A stretch of DNA of 22,899 nucleotides, from contig DENB01000092.1 in assembly GCA_002359495.1 (NCBI GenBank), positions 1-22,899 on the forward strand, in the 5' to 3' direction. The position numbers were made by a program, and so were the translations under genes. This document shows, piece after piece, positions 15,501-22,899 of this stretch. The notes beneath the pieces are model-generated. The model was given only the letters and a program-made list of their open reading frames with translations, was not told where the DNA came from and did not search any database. The stretch is from Enterobacteriaceae bacterium UBA2655 (GTDB lineage Bacteria; Pseudomonadota; Gammaproteobacteria; Enterobacterales; Enterobacteriaceae). How positions within the stretch are numbered: position 1 is the first letter of the stretch; every line of letters starts with the position of its first letter.

Positions 15501-16310
15501 ATGCGCCTGGCTATCTTGTTATTTGTTGGTTTATTCAATTTTACCGCCGCCGTTCATGCCGATGATGATGACGAAGCGCCTAATCCAGACGAGATCAAGA
15601 CGCTGTTCTTTGGTAAAGATCACCGCCAGGCCATTTCTGAGGTTTCCGCCGTTCCCTGGGACGCCATTGGCCAGCTGGAAACCGAAAGCGGCAATCTCTG
15701 TACGGCCACCTTAATCTCGGCGCACCTGGCGCTGACTGCCGGGCACTGTCTGCTGACGCCTCCCGGAAATTTCGACAAGCCGGTCGCGCTGCGTTTTATG
15801 GCGGGCAGTAAGGGCTGGCGCTATGAGATCCATGATATCGACGCCCGCGTCGAACCGACGCTGGCGAAGAAGCTCAAAGCGGATGGCGAAGGCTGGATTG
15901 TGCCGCCCGACGCCGCGCCCTTCGATTATGGTCTGGTGATCCTGCACAACCCTCCTTCGGGCATTACGCCGATCCCGCTGTTCGACGGCTCGCGCGGCGA
16001 ACTGACCGCGGCGCTGAAGCAGAGCGGACGCAAGGTGACGCAGGCTGGCTACCCGGAAGATCATCTCGATACGCTTTACTCGCACAGCGATTGTCTGGTG
16101 ACCGGCTGGGCGCAGCGCGCGGTGCTGTCGCATCAGTGCGATACCCTGCCCGGCGACAGCGGCTCGCCGCTGCTGCTGAAGCGCGACAACGGCTGGCAGC
16201 TGATCGCGGTGCAAAGCTCCGCGCCGGCGGCGAAAGACCGCTACCTGGCGGATAACCGCGCCATCGCCGTCACCTCATTTCGCGATAAGCTGGAAGATCT
16301 GGCGCTCTGA
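15501..16310 (+). CDS. ydgD: Periplasmic trypsin-like serine protease YdgD
   Basis: This is a secreted serine endopeptidase of the chymotrypsin/trypsin fold (269 residues; E. coli YdgD about 273). A signal peptide ([20 protein letters not shown]) is likely cut after A20, leaving an acidic start, [11 protein letters not shown]. The catalytic triad is complete: H82 in LTAGHCLL, D142 in FDYGLVIL, and S220 in [10 protein letters not shown]. Cysteine pairs near the active site (C67/C83 and C198/C213) suggest disulfides, as expected in the periplasm. It should therefore be active, but the natural substrate is unknown. Its position after asr-ydgU is conserved from E. coli and hints at an envelope or acid-stress role. 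It ends at a terminator shared with the convergent hrpA. Confidence 0.93.
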   Translation: MRLAILLFVGLFNFTAAVHADDDDEAPNPDEIKTLFFGKDHRQAISEVSAVPWDAIGQLETESGNLCTATLISAHLALTAGHCLLTPPGNFDKPVALRFMAGSKGWRYEIHDIDARVEPTLAKKLKADGEGWIVPPDAAPFDYGLVILHNPPSGITPIPLFDGSRGELTAALKQSGRKVTQAGYPEDHLDTLYSHSDCLVTGWAQRAVLSHQCDTLPGDSGSPLLLKRDNGWQLIAVQSSAPAAKDRYLADNRAIAVTSFRDKLEDLAL

Positions 16311-16322
16311 AAAATGAAGGTA

Positions 16323-16354
16323 AAAAAAGGCAGCCCGCGAAGGCTGCCTTTTTT
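16323..16354. terminator. Bidirectional terminator, ydgD / hrpA
   Basis: Arms AAAAAAGGCAGCC (16323-16335) and GGCTGCCTTTTTT (16342-16354) enclose a 6-base loop. The A-tract on one side and T-tract on the other give a terminator for both ydgD and hrpA, which converge here. Confidence 0.92.
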
Positions 16355-16355
16355 G

Positions 16356-19300
16356 TTATGCCGCGACCTGCTCCATCGCCTGCAGGATCCGCTTATCGGA
16401 GATGGGATAAGGGGTGCCCAGCTGCTGGGCGAAATAGCTGATGCGCAGCTCCTCCAGCATCCAGCGAATCGCCTGCACCTCGTCGTCATCCTGACGCTGC
16501 GGCGGCAGCTTGTTGCGCCAGCTTTGCCACGCCTGCTCTACCGCCTGCACCTTCAGCATTCGCGCGCGATCGCTGTGCGGATCGACCGGCAATTTCTCCA
16601 GCCGCCGCTCGATGCCCTGCAGATAGCGCAGCGTATCGCCGAGCCGCTTCCAGCCGTTGGCGGTCACGAAGCCGCGGTAAACCAGCCCGCTCATCTGTGC
16701 CTTGATGTCGGAAAGCGCCAGCGCCATCGTCATATCGACGCGCCCTTTCAGCCGCTTGTTGATGTTGAATACCGTGGTCAGGATCTGTTCGACCTGTTTG
16801 GCGATCTCTACCACCGTTTCGTTCAGCTCGGCGCGCACCTTTTCGCGCAGCTGCTCAAAGCTTTCTTCCCGCCAGGCGGGTCCGCCCGCTTCCGCCATCA
16901 GTTTATCGATACCGCAGGCGATGCAGTCGTCAATCAGCTCCAGCACCTTGCCATAAGGGTTGAAGTAAAGCCCGAGCTTCGCCTTGTTGGGCAGCTTCTC
17001 GTGCAGGTATTTCACCGGAGACGGAATATTCAGCAGCAGCAGCCTACGCTGGCCGCGCCACATCATTTTTTGCTGCTCGTGCTCGCTGTCGAACAGGCGA
17101 ATCGCCACGCTATCCTTTTCGTCCACCAGCGCCGGCCAGGCTTTCACCTGATAGCTGCCGCGCTTCTGCTCGTAGCTCTGCGGCAGATCGCCGAAGCTCC
17201 AGATATGCAGTCCGCTCTGCTCCAGTCCGTTGTCTGCCACTTTCGACAGCGTCTCCTGCACCTTGCCTTTCAGCTGCGCCTTCAGCGCCATGAGGTCTTT
17301 TCCTTCCTGCAGCTTGCGGTTATGTTCATCCAGCACGCGGAAGGTCATTTTCAGATGATCGGGCACCTGTTCCCACTGCCAGGCGTCGCGCTCGATGGTG
17401 ACGCCGGTCATACGACGGAACTCCCGCTCCATCGCGTCCAGCAGCGGCATCTCCAGCGCCGCCGCGCGGCCCAGGAAAGCCTCGGCGTAGTTGGGCGCAG
17501 GCACAAGATGACGACGCAGCGGTTTAGGCAGCGACTTGATTAGTGCGATAATCAGTTCGCGCCTTACCCCCGGGATCTGCCATTCAAAGCCCTGATCCTC
17601 GACCTGGTTCAGCAGCGGCAGCGGGATATGCACGGTGACGCCGTCGGCGTCCGCGCCTGGCTCGAACTGGTAGCTGAGGCGTAATTTCAAATTGCCCTGA
17701 TGCCAGAAGTTCGGATAGTCGAGCTGGCTGACCTTCTCCGCGCCCTCTTTAATCAGCAACTGCTTATCGAAATTCAGCAGCTCGGAATTTTCCCGGCTCG
17801 CCTGTTTCCACCAGCTGTCGAAATGGCGGGCGGAAACCACCTCATGGCCGATGCGCTGGTCATAAAAGGCGAACAGCGTCTCGTCGTCCACCAGAATATC
17901 GCGGCGACGCGATTTATGTTCCAGATCTTCGACTTCGCTGCGCAGCTTTTGGTTGGTGCGGAAAAAGGCGTGGCGCGTTTGCCAGTCGCCTTCCACCAGC
18001 GCGTGGCGGATAAACAGCTCGCGGCTCAGGGCCGGATCGATGCGGCTGTAGTTGACCTTACGCGCGGCCACGATCGGCAGGCCGTAGAGCGTTACCTTCT
18101 CGGTCGCCATCACCGCGCCCTGCGATTTTTCCCAGTGCGGCTCGCTGTAGCTGCGTTTAATCAAGTGCTGCGCCAGCGGCTCGATCCACTCCGGGTCGAT
18201 ACGCGCGGCGATGCGTCCCCAAAGGCGGCTGGTCTCCACCAGTTCGGCCACCATCGTCCACTTCGGCGGCTTCTTAAACAGACCGGAGCCGGGGAAGATG
18301 GAAAAACGCGTATTGCGCGCGCCGGTAAAATCCTGCTTCTCCGCGTCTTTCTGGCCGATATGCGACAGCAGACCGGTCAGCAGCGCACAGTGAACCTCGC
18401 GGAATCCCGCCGGTTCGCTGTTGACCGGGATGCCCAGCTCGCGCACCACCTGACGCAGCTGGGTATAGATATCCTGCCATTCGCGCACGCGCAGATAGTT
18501 GAGGTAATCGCTTCGGCACTGACGACGGAACTGGTTGCCGGAGAGCGCCTGCTGTTGCTCGCGCAGATAGTTCCAGAGATTGACGAAGGCGAGAAAATCG
18601 GACTCTTTATCAGCGAAGCGGCGATGTTTCTCATCGGAGGCCTGCTGCTTCTCGACCGGACGCTCGCGCGGATCCTGAATCGAGAGCGCGGCGGTAATAA
18701 TCATCACCTCGCGTACGCAGCCGAACTTTTGCGCCTCCAGCACCATGCGCGCCAGACGCGGATCCACCGGCAGCTGCGCCAGCTGGCGGCCGGAGGCGGT
18801 CAGTTTGTAGCGGTTGTCGTCGCTGAGCGTGATGGCGCCCAGTTCCTCCAGCAGCCGCACCCCGTCCTGAATGTTGCGCTTATCCGGCGCCTCGACAAAG
18901 GGAAAGGCGGCGATGTCGCCCAGGCCCAACGCGGTCATCTGCAAAATAACCGACGCGAGGTTGGTGCGTAAAATTTCCGGGTCGGTAAAGGCCGGACGGC
19001 TGAGGAAATCCTCCTCCGAATAGAGACGAATACAGATCCCTTCGGAGACGCGTCCGCAACGGCCTTTACGCTGATTCGCCGACGCCTGCGACACCGGCTC
19101 GATCGGCAGACGCTGCACTTTGGTGCGATAGCTGTAGCGGCTGATGCGTGCCGTGCCGGGGTCGATGACATATTTGATGCCCGGCACCGTCAGCGAGGTT
19201 TCCGCCACGTTGGTGGCGAGCACGATGCGTCGGCCGCCGTGTGGCTGAAAAACGCGGTTCTGTTCGGCGTTCGAGAGGCGGGCGAACAGCGGTAAAATTT

Positions 19301-20255
19301 CCGTATGCGGTAGGTCGCGCTTCATCAGTGCATCGGCGGTGTCGCGGATCTCCCGTTCGCCGCTCATGAAAATCAGAATGTCGCCGCGGCTCTCCTGGCC
19401 CAGCTCATCTACCGCATCGAAAATCGCCTGCAGCTGATCGCGTTCGGTATCCTCCGCCTCCTCCACGATCGGCCGGTAGCGCACCTCGACCGGATAGGTG
19501 CGCCCGGAAACTTCAATCACCGGCGCGTTATGGAAATGGCGCGAAAAGCGCTGCGGATCGATGGTCGCCGAGGTGATAATCACTTTCAGATCGGGGCGGC
19601 GCGGCAGCAGTTCGCGCAGATAGCCCAGCAGGAAATCGATATTCAGGCTGCGCTCGTGCGCCTCATCGATAATGATAGTGTCATACTGCAGCAGCAGACG
19701 ATCCTGCTGAATCTCCGCCAGCAGGATGCCGTCGGTCATCAGCTTGACCTGCGTGGTGTCGCTGACCTGATCGTTAAAGCGCACCTTATAGCCGATGCAG
19801 CCGCCGAGCGAAGTCTCCAGCTCGTCGGCGATGCGGTTCGCCACGGTGCGCGCCGCCAGGCGACGCGGCTGGGTATGGCCGATCAACCCTTTTACGCCGC
19901 GCCCGAGGGCGAGACAAATCTTAGGCAGCTGCGTGGTTTTGCCCGAGCCGGTTTCGCCTGCGACGATCACCACCTGATGATCGCGAATCGCGTCGGCGAT
20001 ATCCTGCTGTTTCTGGCTGACCGGCAAATTTTCCGGAAAGCGGATGCGCGGCGTGGCGGCGGCGCGCTGCGCCACGCGCTGTTCCGCCTGAGCGATCTCC
20101 TGCTCCAGTTCCGCCGCGATCCCCTGCTGCGCCGCAGAATTTTTAACTTTCCCCGCCCCCTGCAAACGACGTTGCAGGCGCTGGCGATCGCGCAGCATCA
20201 GGTGATCCAGGCGTGACCAAAGCGTGGCGAAGGGAGATGAAACCTGTGATGACAT
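16356..20255 (-). CDS. hrpA: ATP-dependent RNA helicase HrpA (DEAH box)
   Basis: HrpA is a 1299-residue DEAH/RHA helicase (E. coli: 1300). Walker A GETGSGKT is at 100-107, the Walker B DEAH at 197-200 and motif III SAT at 229-231. Helicase motif VI lies in the QRKGRCGR segment. Winged-helix/HA2 and OB-fold regions follow the helicase core, then the long HrpA-specific C-terminal extension to ISDKRILQAMEQVAA. E. coli HrpA rescues stalled or collided ribosomes by pulling on mRNA and also processes some fimbrial mRNA. The frame is unbroken along its 3.9 kb, so the gene is intact. The start ATG at 20255 has an AAAGG-type ribosome-binding sequence. Long open frames on the opposite strand (16314-17543, 17700-18971) are shadows caused by its codon pattern. 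It is divergent from azoR. Confidence 0.97.
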   Translation of the reverse strand: MSSQVSSPFATLWSRLDHLMLRDRQRLQRRLQGAGKVKNSAAQQGIAAELEQEIAQAEQRVAQRAAATPRIRFPENLPVSQKQQDIADAIRDHQVVIVAGETGSGKTTQLPKICLALGRGVKGLIGHTQPRRLAARTVANRIADELETSLGGCIGYKVRFNDQVSDTTQVKLMTDGILLAEIQQDRLLLQYDTIIIDEAHERSLNIDFLLGYLRELLPRRPDLKVIITSATIDPQRFSRHFHNAPVIEVSGRTYPVEVRYRPIVEEAEDTERDQLQAIFDAVDELGQESRGDILIFMSGEREIRDTADALMKRDLPHTEILPLFARLSNAEQNRVFQPHGGRRIVLATNVAETSLTVPGIKYVIDPGTARISRYSYRTKVQRLPIEPVSQASANQRKGRCGRVSEGICIRLYSEEDFLSRPAFTDPEILRTNLASVILQMTALGLGDIAAFPFVEAPDKRNIQDGVRLLEELGAITLSDDNRYKLTASGRQLAQLPVDPRLARMVLEAQKFGCVREVMIITAALSIQDPRERPVEKQQASDEKHRRFADKESDFLAFVNLWNYLREQQQALSGNQFRRQCRSDYLNYLRVREWQDIYTQLRQVVRELGIPVNSEPAGFREVHCALLTGLLSHIGQKDAEKQDFTGARNTRFSIFPGSGLFKKPPKWTMVAELVETSRLWGRIAARIDPEWIEPLAQHLIKRSYSEPHWEKSQGAVMATEKVTLYGLPIVAARKVNYSRIDPALSRELFIRHALVEGDWQTRHAFFRTNQKLRSEVEDLEHKSRRRDILVDDETLFAFYDQRIGHEVVSARHFDSWWKQASRENSELLNFDKQLLIKEGAEKVSQLDYPNFWHQGNLKLRLSYQFEPGADADGVTVHIPLPLLNQVEDQGFEWQIPGVRRELIIALIKSLPKPLRRHLVPAPNYAEAFLGRAAALEMPLLDAMEREFRRMTGVTIERDAWQWEQVPDHLKMTFRVLDEHNRKLQEGKDLMALKAQLKGKVQETLSKVADNGLEQSGLHIWSFGDLPQSYEQKRGSYQVKAWPALVDEKDSVAIRLFDSEHEQQKMMWRGQRRLLLLNIPSPVKYLHEKLPNKAKLGLYFNPYGKVLELIDDCIACGIDKLMAEAGGPAWREESFEQLREKVRAELNETVVEIAKQVEQILTTVFNINKRLKGRVDMTMALALSDIKAQMSGLVYRGFVTANGWKRLGDTLRYLQGIERRLEKLPVDPHSDRARMLKVQAVEQAWQSWRNKLPPQRQDDDEVQAIRWMLEELRISYFAQQLGTPYPISDKRILQAMEQVAA

Positions 20256-20402
20256 AAAGACGTACCTTTTTTGCCAGTCCGGTCCCGGAAGACGACGGCT
20301 GGTCGGCCGGAGTAACCGGCTGATTCAGAGAGTGAATTGGGCGCATCATAGCATATTTCGGCGCTGACCGGCGCCGTTGCGCCCCTGCGCTTATTCAATA
20401 AA

Positions 20403-20421
20403 TTCGAACATTGCTCTCGAA
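20403..20421. promoter_or_regulatory. Inverted repeat upstream of azoR, possible operator
   Basis: Arms TTCGA (20403-20407) and TCGAA (20417-20421), flanked by further A/T bases, lie about 87 bases before the azoR start. The size and spacing could suit a LysR-type or other dimeric regulator. No regulator gene is nearby to connect it to. Confidence 0.25.
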
Positions 20422-20492
20422 ATATTGCGCTTTCCCCTGGCTGTTAATGCCCTTAAAGTGTAACCCATTGAGCGGGAAGACTTCCGCGTTAA

Positions 20493-21107
<615 letters not shown>

Positions 21108-21135
21108 TCATTGGTAAATTCTTAAGCTACTTCTT

Positions 21136-21160
21136 GCCGGGCCTGATGCCCGGCTTTTTT
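21136..21160 (+). terminator. Terminator after azoR
   Basis: Stem GCCGGGC (21136-21142) pairs with GCCCGGC (21148-21154) around a 5-base loop, followed by six Ts. It lies 28 bases after the azoR stop. The reverse direction, facing the ynbE end, forms the same stem but lacks a U-tract. Confidence 0.88.
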
Positions 21161-21174
21161 ATGCCCGGCGTTTT

Positions 21175-21360
21175 TTATTGCAGTTCGCTCTGCTTTTTCA
21201 GCAGCGCGTCCACATCCTGATCCGCTTTAATGTGAATTTCGTGATCGATTTTCACGTTCATATTGATGGTGATCGGCTCCGGCGTGGAAACCTCGACGCG
21301 CGGCACGCAGCCCGCCAGCGGCAGCCACGCGACCATCGCTATTATCATCCTTTGGCTCAT
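21175..21360 (-). CDS. ynbE: Outer-membrane lipoprotein YnbE
   Basis: This 61-residue lipoprotein has lipobox LAGC with acylated C18. Valine follows the cysteine, not aspartate, so it should go to the outer membrane. The mature part carries alternating hydrophobic/polar residues (EPITINMNVKIDHEIHIK), suited to a beta-strand. In E. coli YnbE pairs with YdbH to form a bridge between the inner and outer membranes that helps maintain outer-membrane lipid balance, redundantly with TamB and YhdP. The start codon overlaps the ydbH stop by ATGA, so translation is coupled. In E. coli ydbL follows directly; here only 67 bases separate the ynbE end from azoR, and no ydbL is present. Confidence 0.93.
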   Translation of the reverse strand: MSQRMIIAMVAWLPLAGCVPRVEVSTPEPITINMNVKIDHEIHIKADQDVDALLKKQSELQ

Positions 21361-22898
21361 GGTGTCGAATCCTTGTTTGGTGGCAGGGCGGCGTTTTGCT
21401 CCACCCAGGATTGCAAGTTATCGCCATAGCGCAGGCTGCGCCAGAGCTGAAAAAGATTTTCCTGATGCCGATAGTTGAGATTGAGCGACTGCTTACGGTT
21501 TTCATAGCGGCCGGTGCCGTTAACCTGCGATTGCAGAGTCAGATTGCCTGCGCTGTCCAGATTGAGCGTCGCCCGGGCGCGGGAGATCTCCATATAGCGC
21601 AGCCAGTTGATTGCCGCGCCGGCGGCGAAATTATTCCCGGCGATGGCATCGACCATCTCTTTATCCAGACGCAGCGTCAGCGGCCCCTGATTAGCGACCC
21701 AGCCCTTTTCCACCAGCCAGCGCGGCTGATCCACCCACAAAGGCAGTTCGCCCTCTATTTTGCCAGAGAGCGCGAGCTGTTTGGGTTTCAGCGCCGTAAT
21801 TAGCCTGCTCATGCTGATATCGCGCATTATCACGCGCGCCGCCGCGTGCTGCGGCAGACGCAGGCTGTTCAGGCTAATATTGCCGTCCAGCAGATCGAGG
21901 TTAACGTTGCTTAACGTCAGCGGCTGACGTTCGCTCCAGGGGTAGTAGCCCTGAAGATCGGCGCTGATGTTTTGTATGGCGAACTGATTTTTGATTTCCG
22001 CGATGCGCAGGGAAACCGGCCCGCGCACGCCCAGCTGCCACTGCTGGTCTTTTAGACGAAACGGCAATGAAAAGTCGATGCCGCTGACTGTGCTGTCCGG
22101 CGTTCTGAGGCTGCCCTGTTTCACTGTCCAGTGGCCGCCCGCTTCAAACCCCTGATCGCTGGCGGCGGAAAAGGCCGCCTGCGCCTTCAGCTCGCCGGAC
22201 TGAATTTTCATTTTCAGCGCCGGGCTGAGCAACGGCTGAAACACGCTCAGCGACTGCGACGGCCACCAGGCGGAGCCGCGCAGCCGTTCGCCATCCCAGC
22301 GCCCCTCAACGCGCAGCGGACCAATCTCATCGGCGCGCAGCTGGCCGCGCCAGAGAAAGCGGCTGGGACTGTCGCCGTTGACCTGAAAGCCCAGCGTCGA
22401 TGGCGGCAGCCAGCCGCCGTTGCTGAGATGAGTCTTCGCCGCTCGCAACTGAAAATCGCCGTGAAAGGCGGGCCGTTGCGGGCTGCGCTGCCAGCGCACC
22501 GGCGCCGTGAGCGTCAGACGCGGCTTGTTGACCTTCACCATGCCGTACTGCAACTGGTCGAAACCGGTAGAGAGCGTGCTGAGTTCTATCAGCGTATCCT
22601 GCCAGCTGCCGGTGCCCTTTACGTCCCATTTCGCATGCAGCGGCGCCATCACGCCTTCTCCCCAGTAGCGCCAGTTCCAGCGTCCGGCATCGGGCCAGAA
22701 CGCGCTGGCGCGTCCGTCAAGGTGCAGGGTAAAGCGGCCGAAGTTGGGATCGTGCGCCTTAAGAATCGCCTGCAGGCGGCCCTCGACGCCGCGCGACGAG
22801 ACGGCGATGCCGGCCAGCGGCCAGCGCGCTTCGTCCACTTCCAGCGTGGAGAGCAAGCGGCCCCGCAAACGCAGCAGCGCGCCGAGTCTGGCGATAAC
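21357..22898 (-). CDS. ydbH: YdbH, AsmA-like intermembrane lipid-transport protein, C-terminal part
   Basis: The frame is open to the right window edge, so the N-terminus, including the expected membrane anchor, lies outside. The visible 513 residues are the C-terminal part of a protein of about 880 residues in E. coli. The chain is rich in short alternating strands (for example LTLSNVNLDLLDGNISLNSL and LTLRLDKEMVDAI), typical of the AsmA-like beta-groove fold that shields lipids while crossing the periplasm. The C-terminal region ends in NLNYRHQENLFQLWRSLRYGDNLQSWVEQ. TamB, YhdP and YdbH are partly redundant lipid-transport bridges. It is the first gene visible of the ydbH-ynbE operon. A TTG at 22868 is only an internal codon, not a start. 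Confidence 0.93.
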   Translation of the reverse strand, partial: VIARLGALLRLRGRLLSTLEVDEARWPLAGIAVSSRGVEGRLQAILKAHDPNFGRFTLHLDGRASAFWPDAGRWNWRYWGEGVMAPLHAKWDVKGTGSWQDTLIELSTLSTGFDQLQYGMVKVNKPRLTLTAPVRWQRSPQRPAFHGDFQLRAAKTHLSNGGWLPPSTLGFQVNGDSPSRFLWRGQLRADEIGPLRVEGRWDGERLRGSAWWPSQSLSVFQPLLSPALKMKIQSGELKAQAAFSAASDQGFEAGGHWTVKQGSLRTPDSTVSGIDFSLPFRLKDQQWQLGVRGPVSLRIAEIKNQFAIQNISADLQGYYPWSERQPLTLSNVNLDLLDGNISLNSLRLPQHAAARVIMRDISMSRLITALKPKQLALSGKIEGELPLWVDQPRWLVEKGWVANQGPLTLRLDKEMVDAIAGNNFAAGAAINWLRYMEISRARATLNLDSAGNLTLQSQVNGTGRYENRKQSLNLNYRHQENLFQLWRSLRYGDNLQSWVEQNAALPPNKDSTP

Positions 22899-22899
22899 G

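Noticed and set aside
16314..17543. 409-residue open frame opposite hrpA
   Set aside because: It lies wholly antisense to the intact, well-conserved hrpA. It has a His/Gln/Arg/Leu-rich composition typical of reverse-strand shadows in GC-rich genes, and no recognisable domain.
17700..18971. 423-residue open frame opposite hrpA
   Set aside because: Same reasoning: a shadow frame over the hrpA coding region, with biased Arg/Leu/Gln content and no independent promoter or ribosome-binding site seen.

Overview
The window is a stretch of ordinary, densely packed chromosome from a member of the Enterobacterales. The protein sequences closely match the Escherichia coli FNR, UspE, PntAB, RstAB, HrpA and AzoR families, but several E. 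coli neighbours are replaced. G+C is moderately high. The pattern (a PcaQ/PcaK-like aromatic-acid pair, an M32 carboxypeptidase next to rstB, smrA beside fnr, and no ogt, folM, ydgC or tus at their E. coli positions) suggests the Erwiniaceae (Pantoea, Mixta, Erwinia) or a near relative. That placement is inferred from gene content, not from a database search. I saw no insertion sequence, phage gene, tRNA, rRNA or CRISPR array.

Layout, left to right. Positions 1-898 hold the start of an aromatic-acid:H+ symporter gene (minus strand, cut by the window edge) and the divergent region it shares with a PcaQ-like LysR regulator (899-1819). That regulator converges stop-on-stop with smrA (1816-2382, minus). 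Next come fnr, with a candidate promoter overlapped by an FNR box, and uspE. Both face the pntAB transhydrogenase operon (minus) across a bidirectional terminator. A 538-base divergent region separates pntA from ydgH. ydgH is followed by the arginine/ornithine antiporter gene ydgI, which has an unusually structured upstream region. ydgI converges stop-on-stop with an unrecognised 137-residue gene (minus).

The right half starts with the two-component operon rstAB, then an M32 metallocarboxypeptidase gene, the acid-shock gene asr preceded by a good match to the RstA box, the 26-residue membrane peptide gene ydgU, and the periplasmic serine protease gene ydgD. hrpA (minus) occupies 16356-20255 and is divergent from azoR. 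The window ends with the minus-strand envelope operon ydbH-ynbE, from which the usual third gene ydbL is missing.

Themes: redox and anaerobic control (fnr, uspE, pntAB, azoR), acid and envelope stress (rstAB, asr, ydgU, ydgD, ydgH), arginine exchange (ydgI), and outer-membrane lipid homeostasis (ydbH-ynbE). The physical link between rstAB and its likely target asr is the clearest functional connection. I found no convincing undescribed multi-gene system. The best leads are the unknown gene between ydgI and rstA, the loss of ydbL from its operon, and the repeat/palindrome structure upstream of ydgI.
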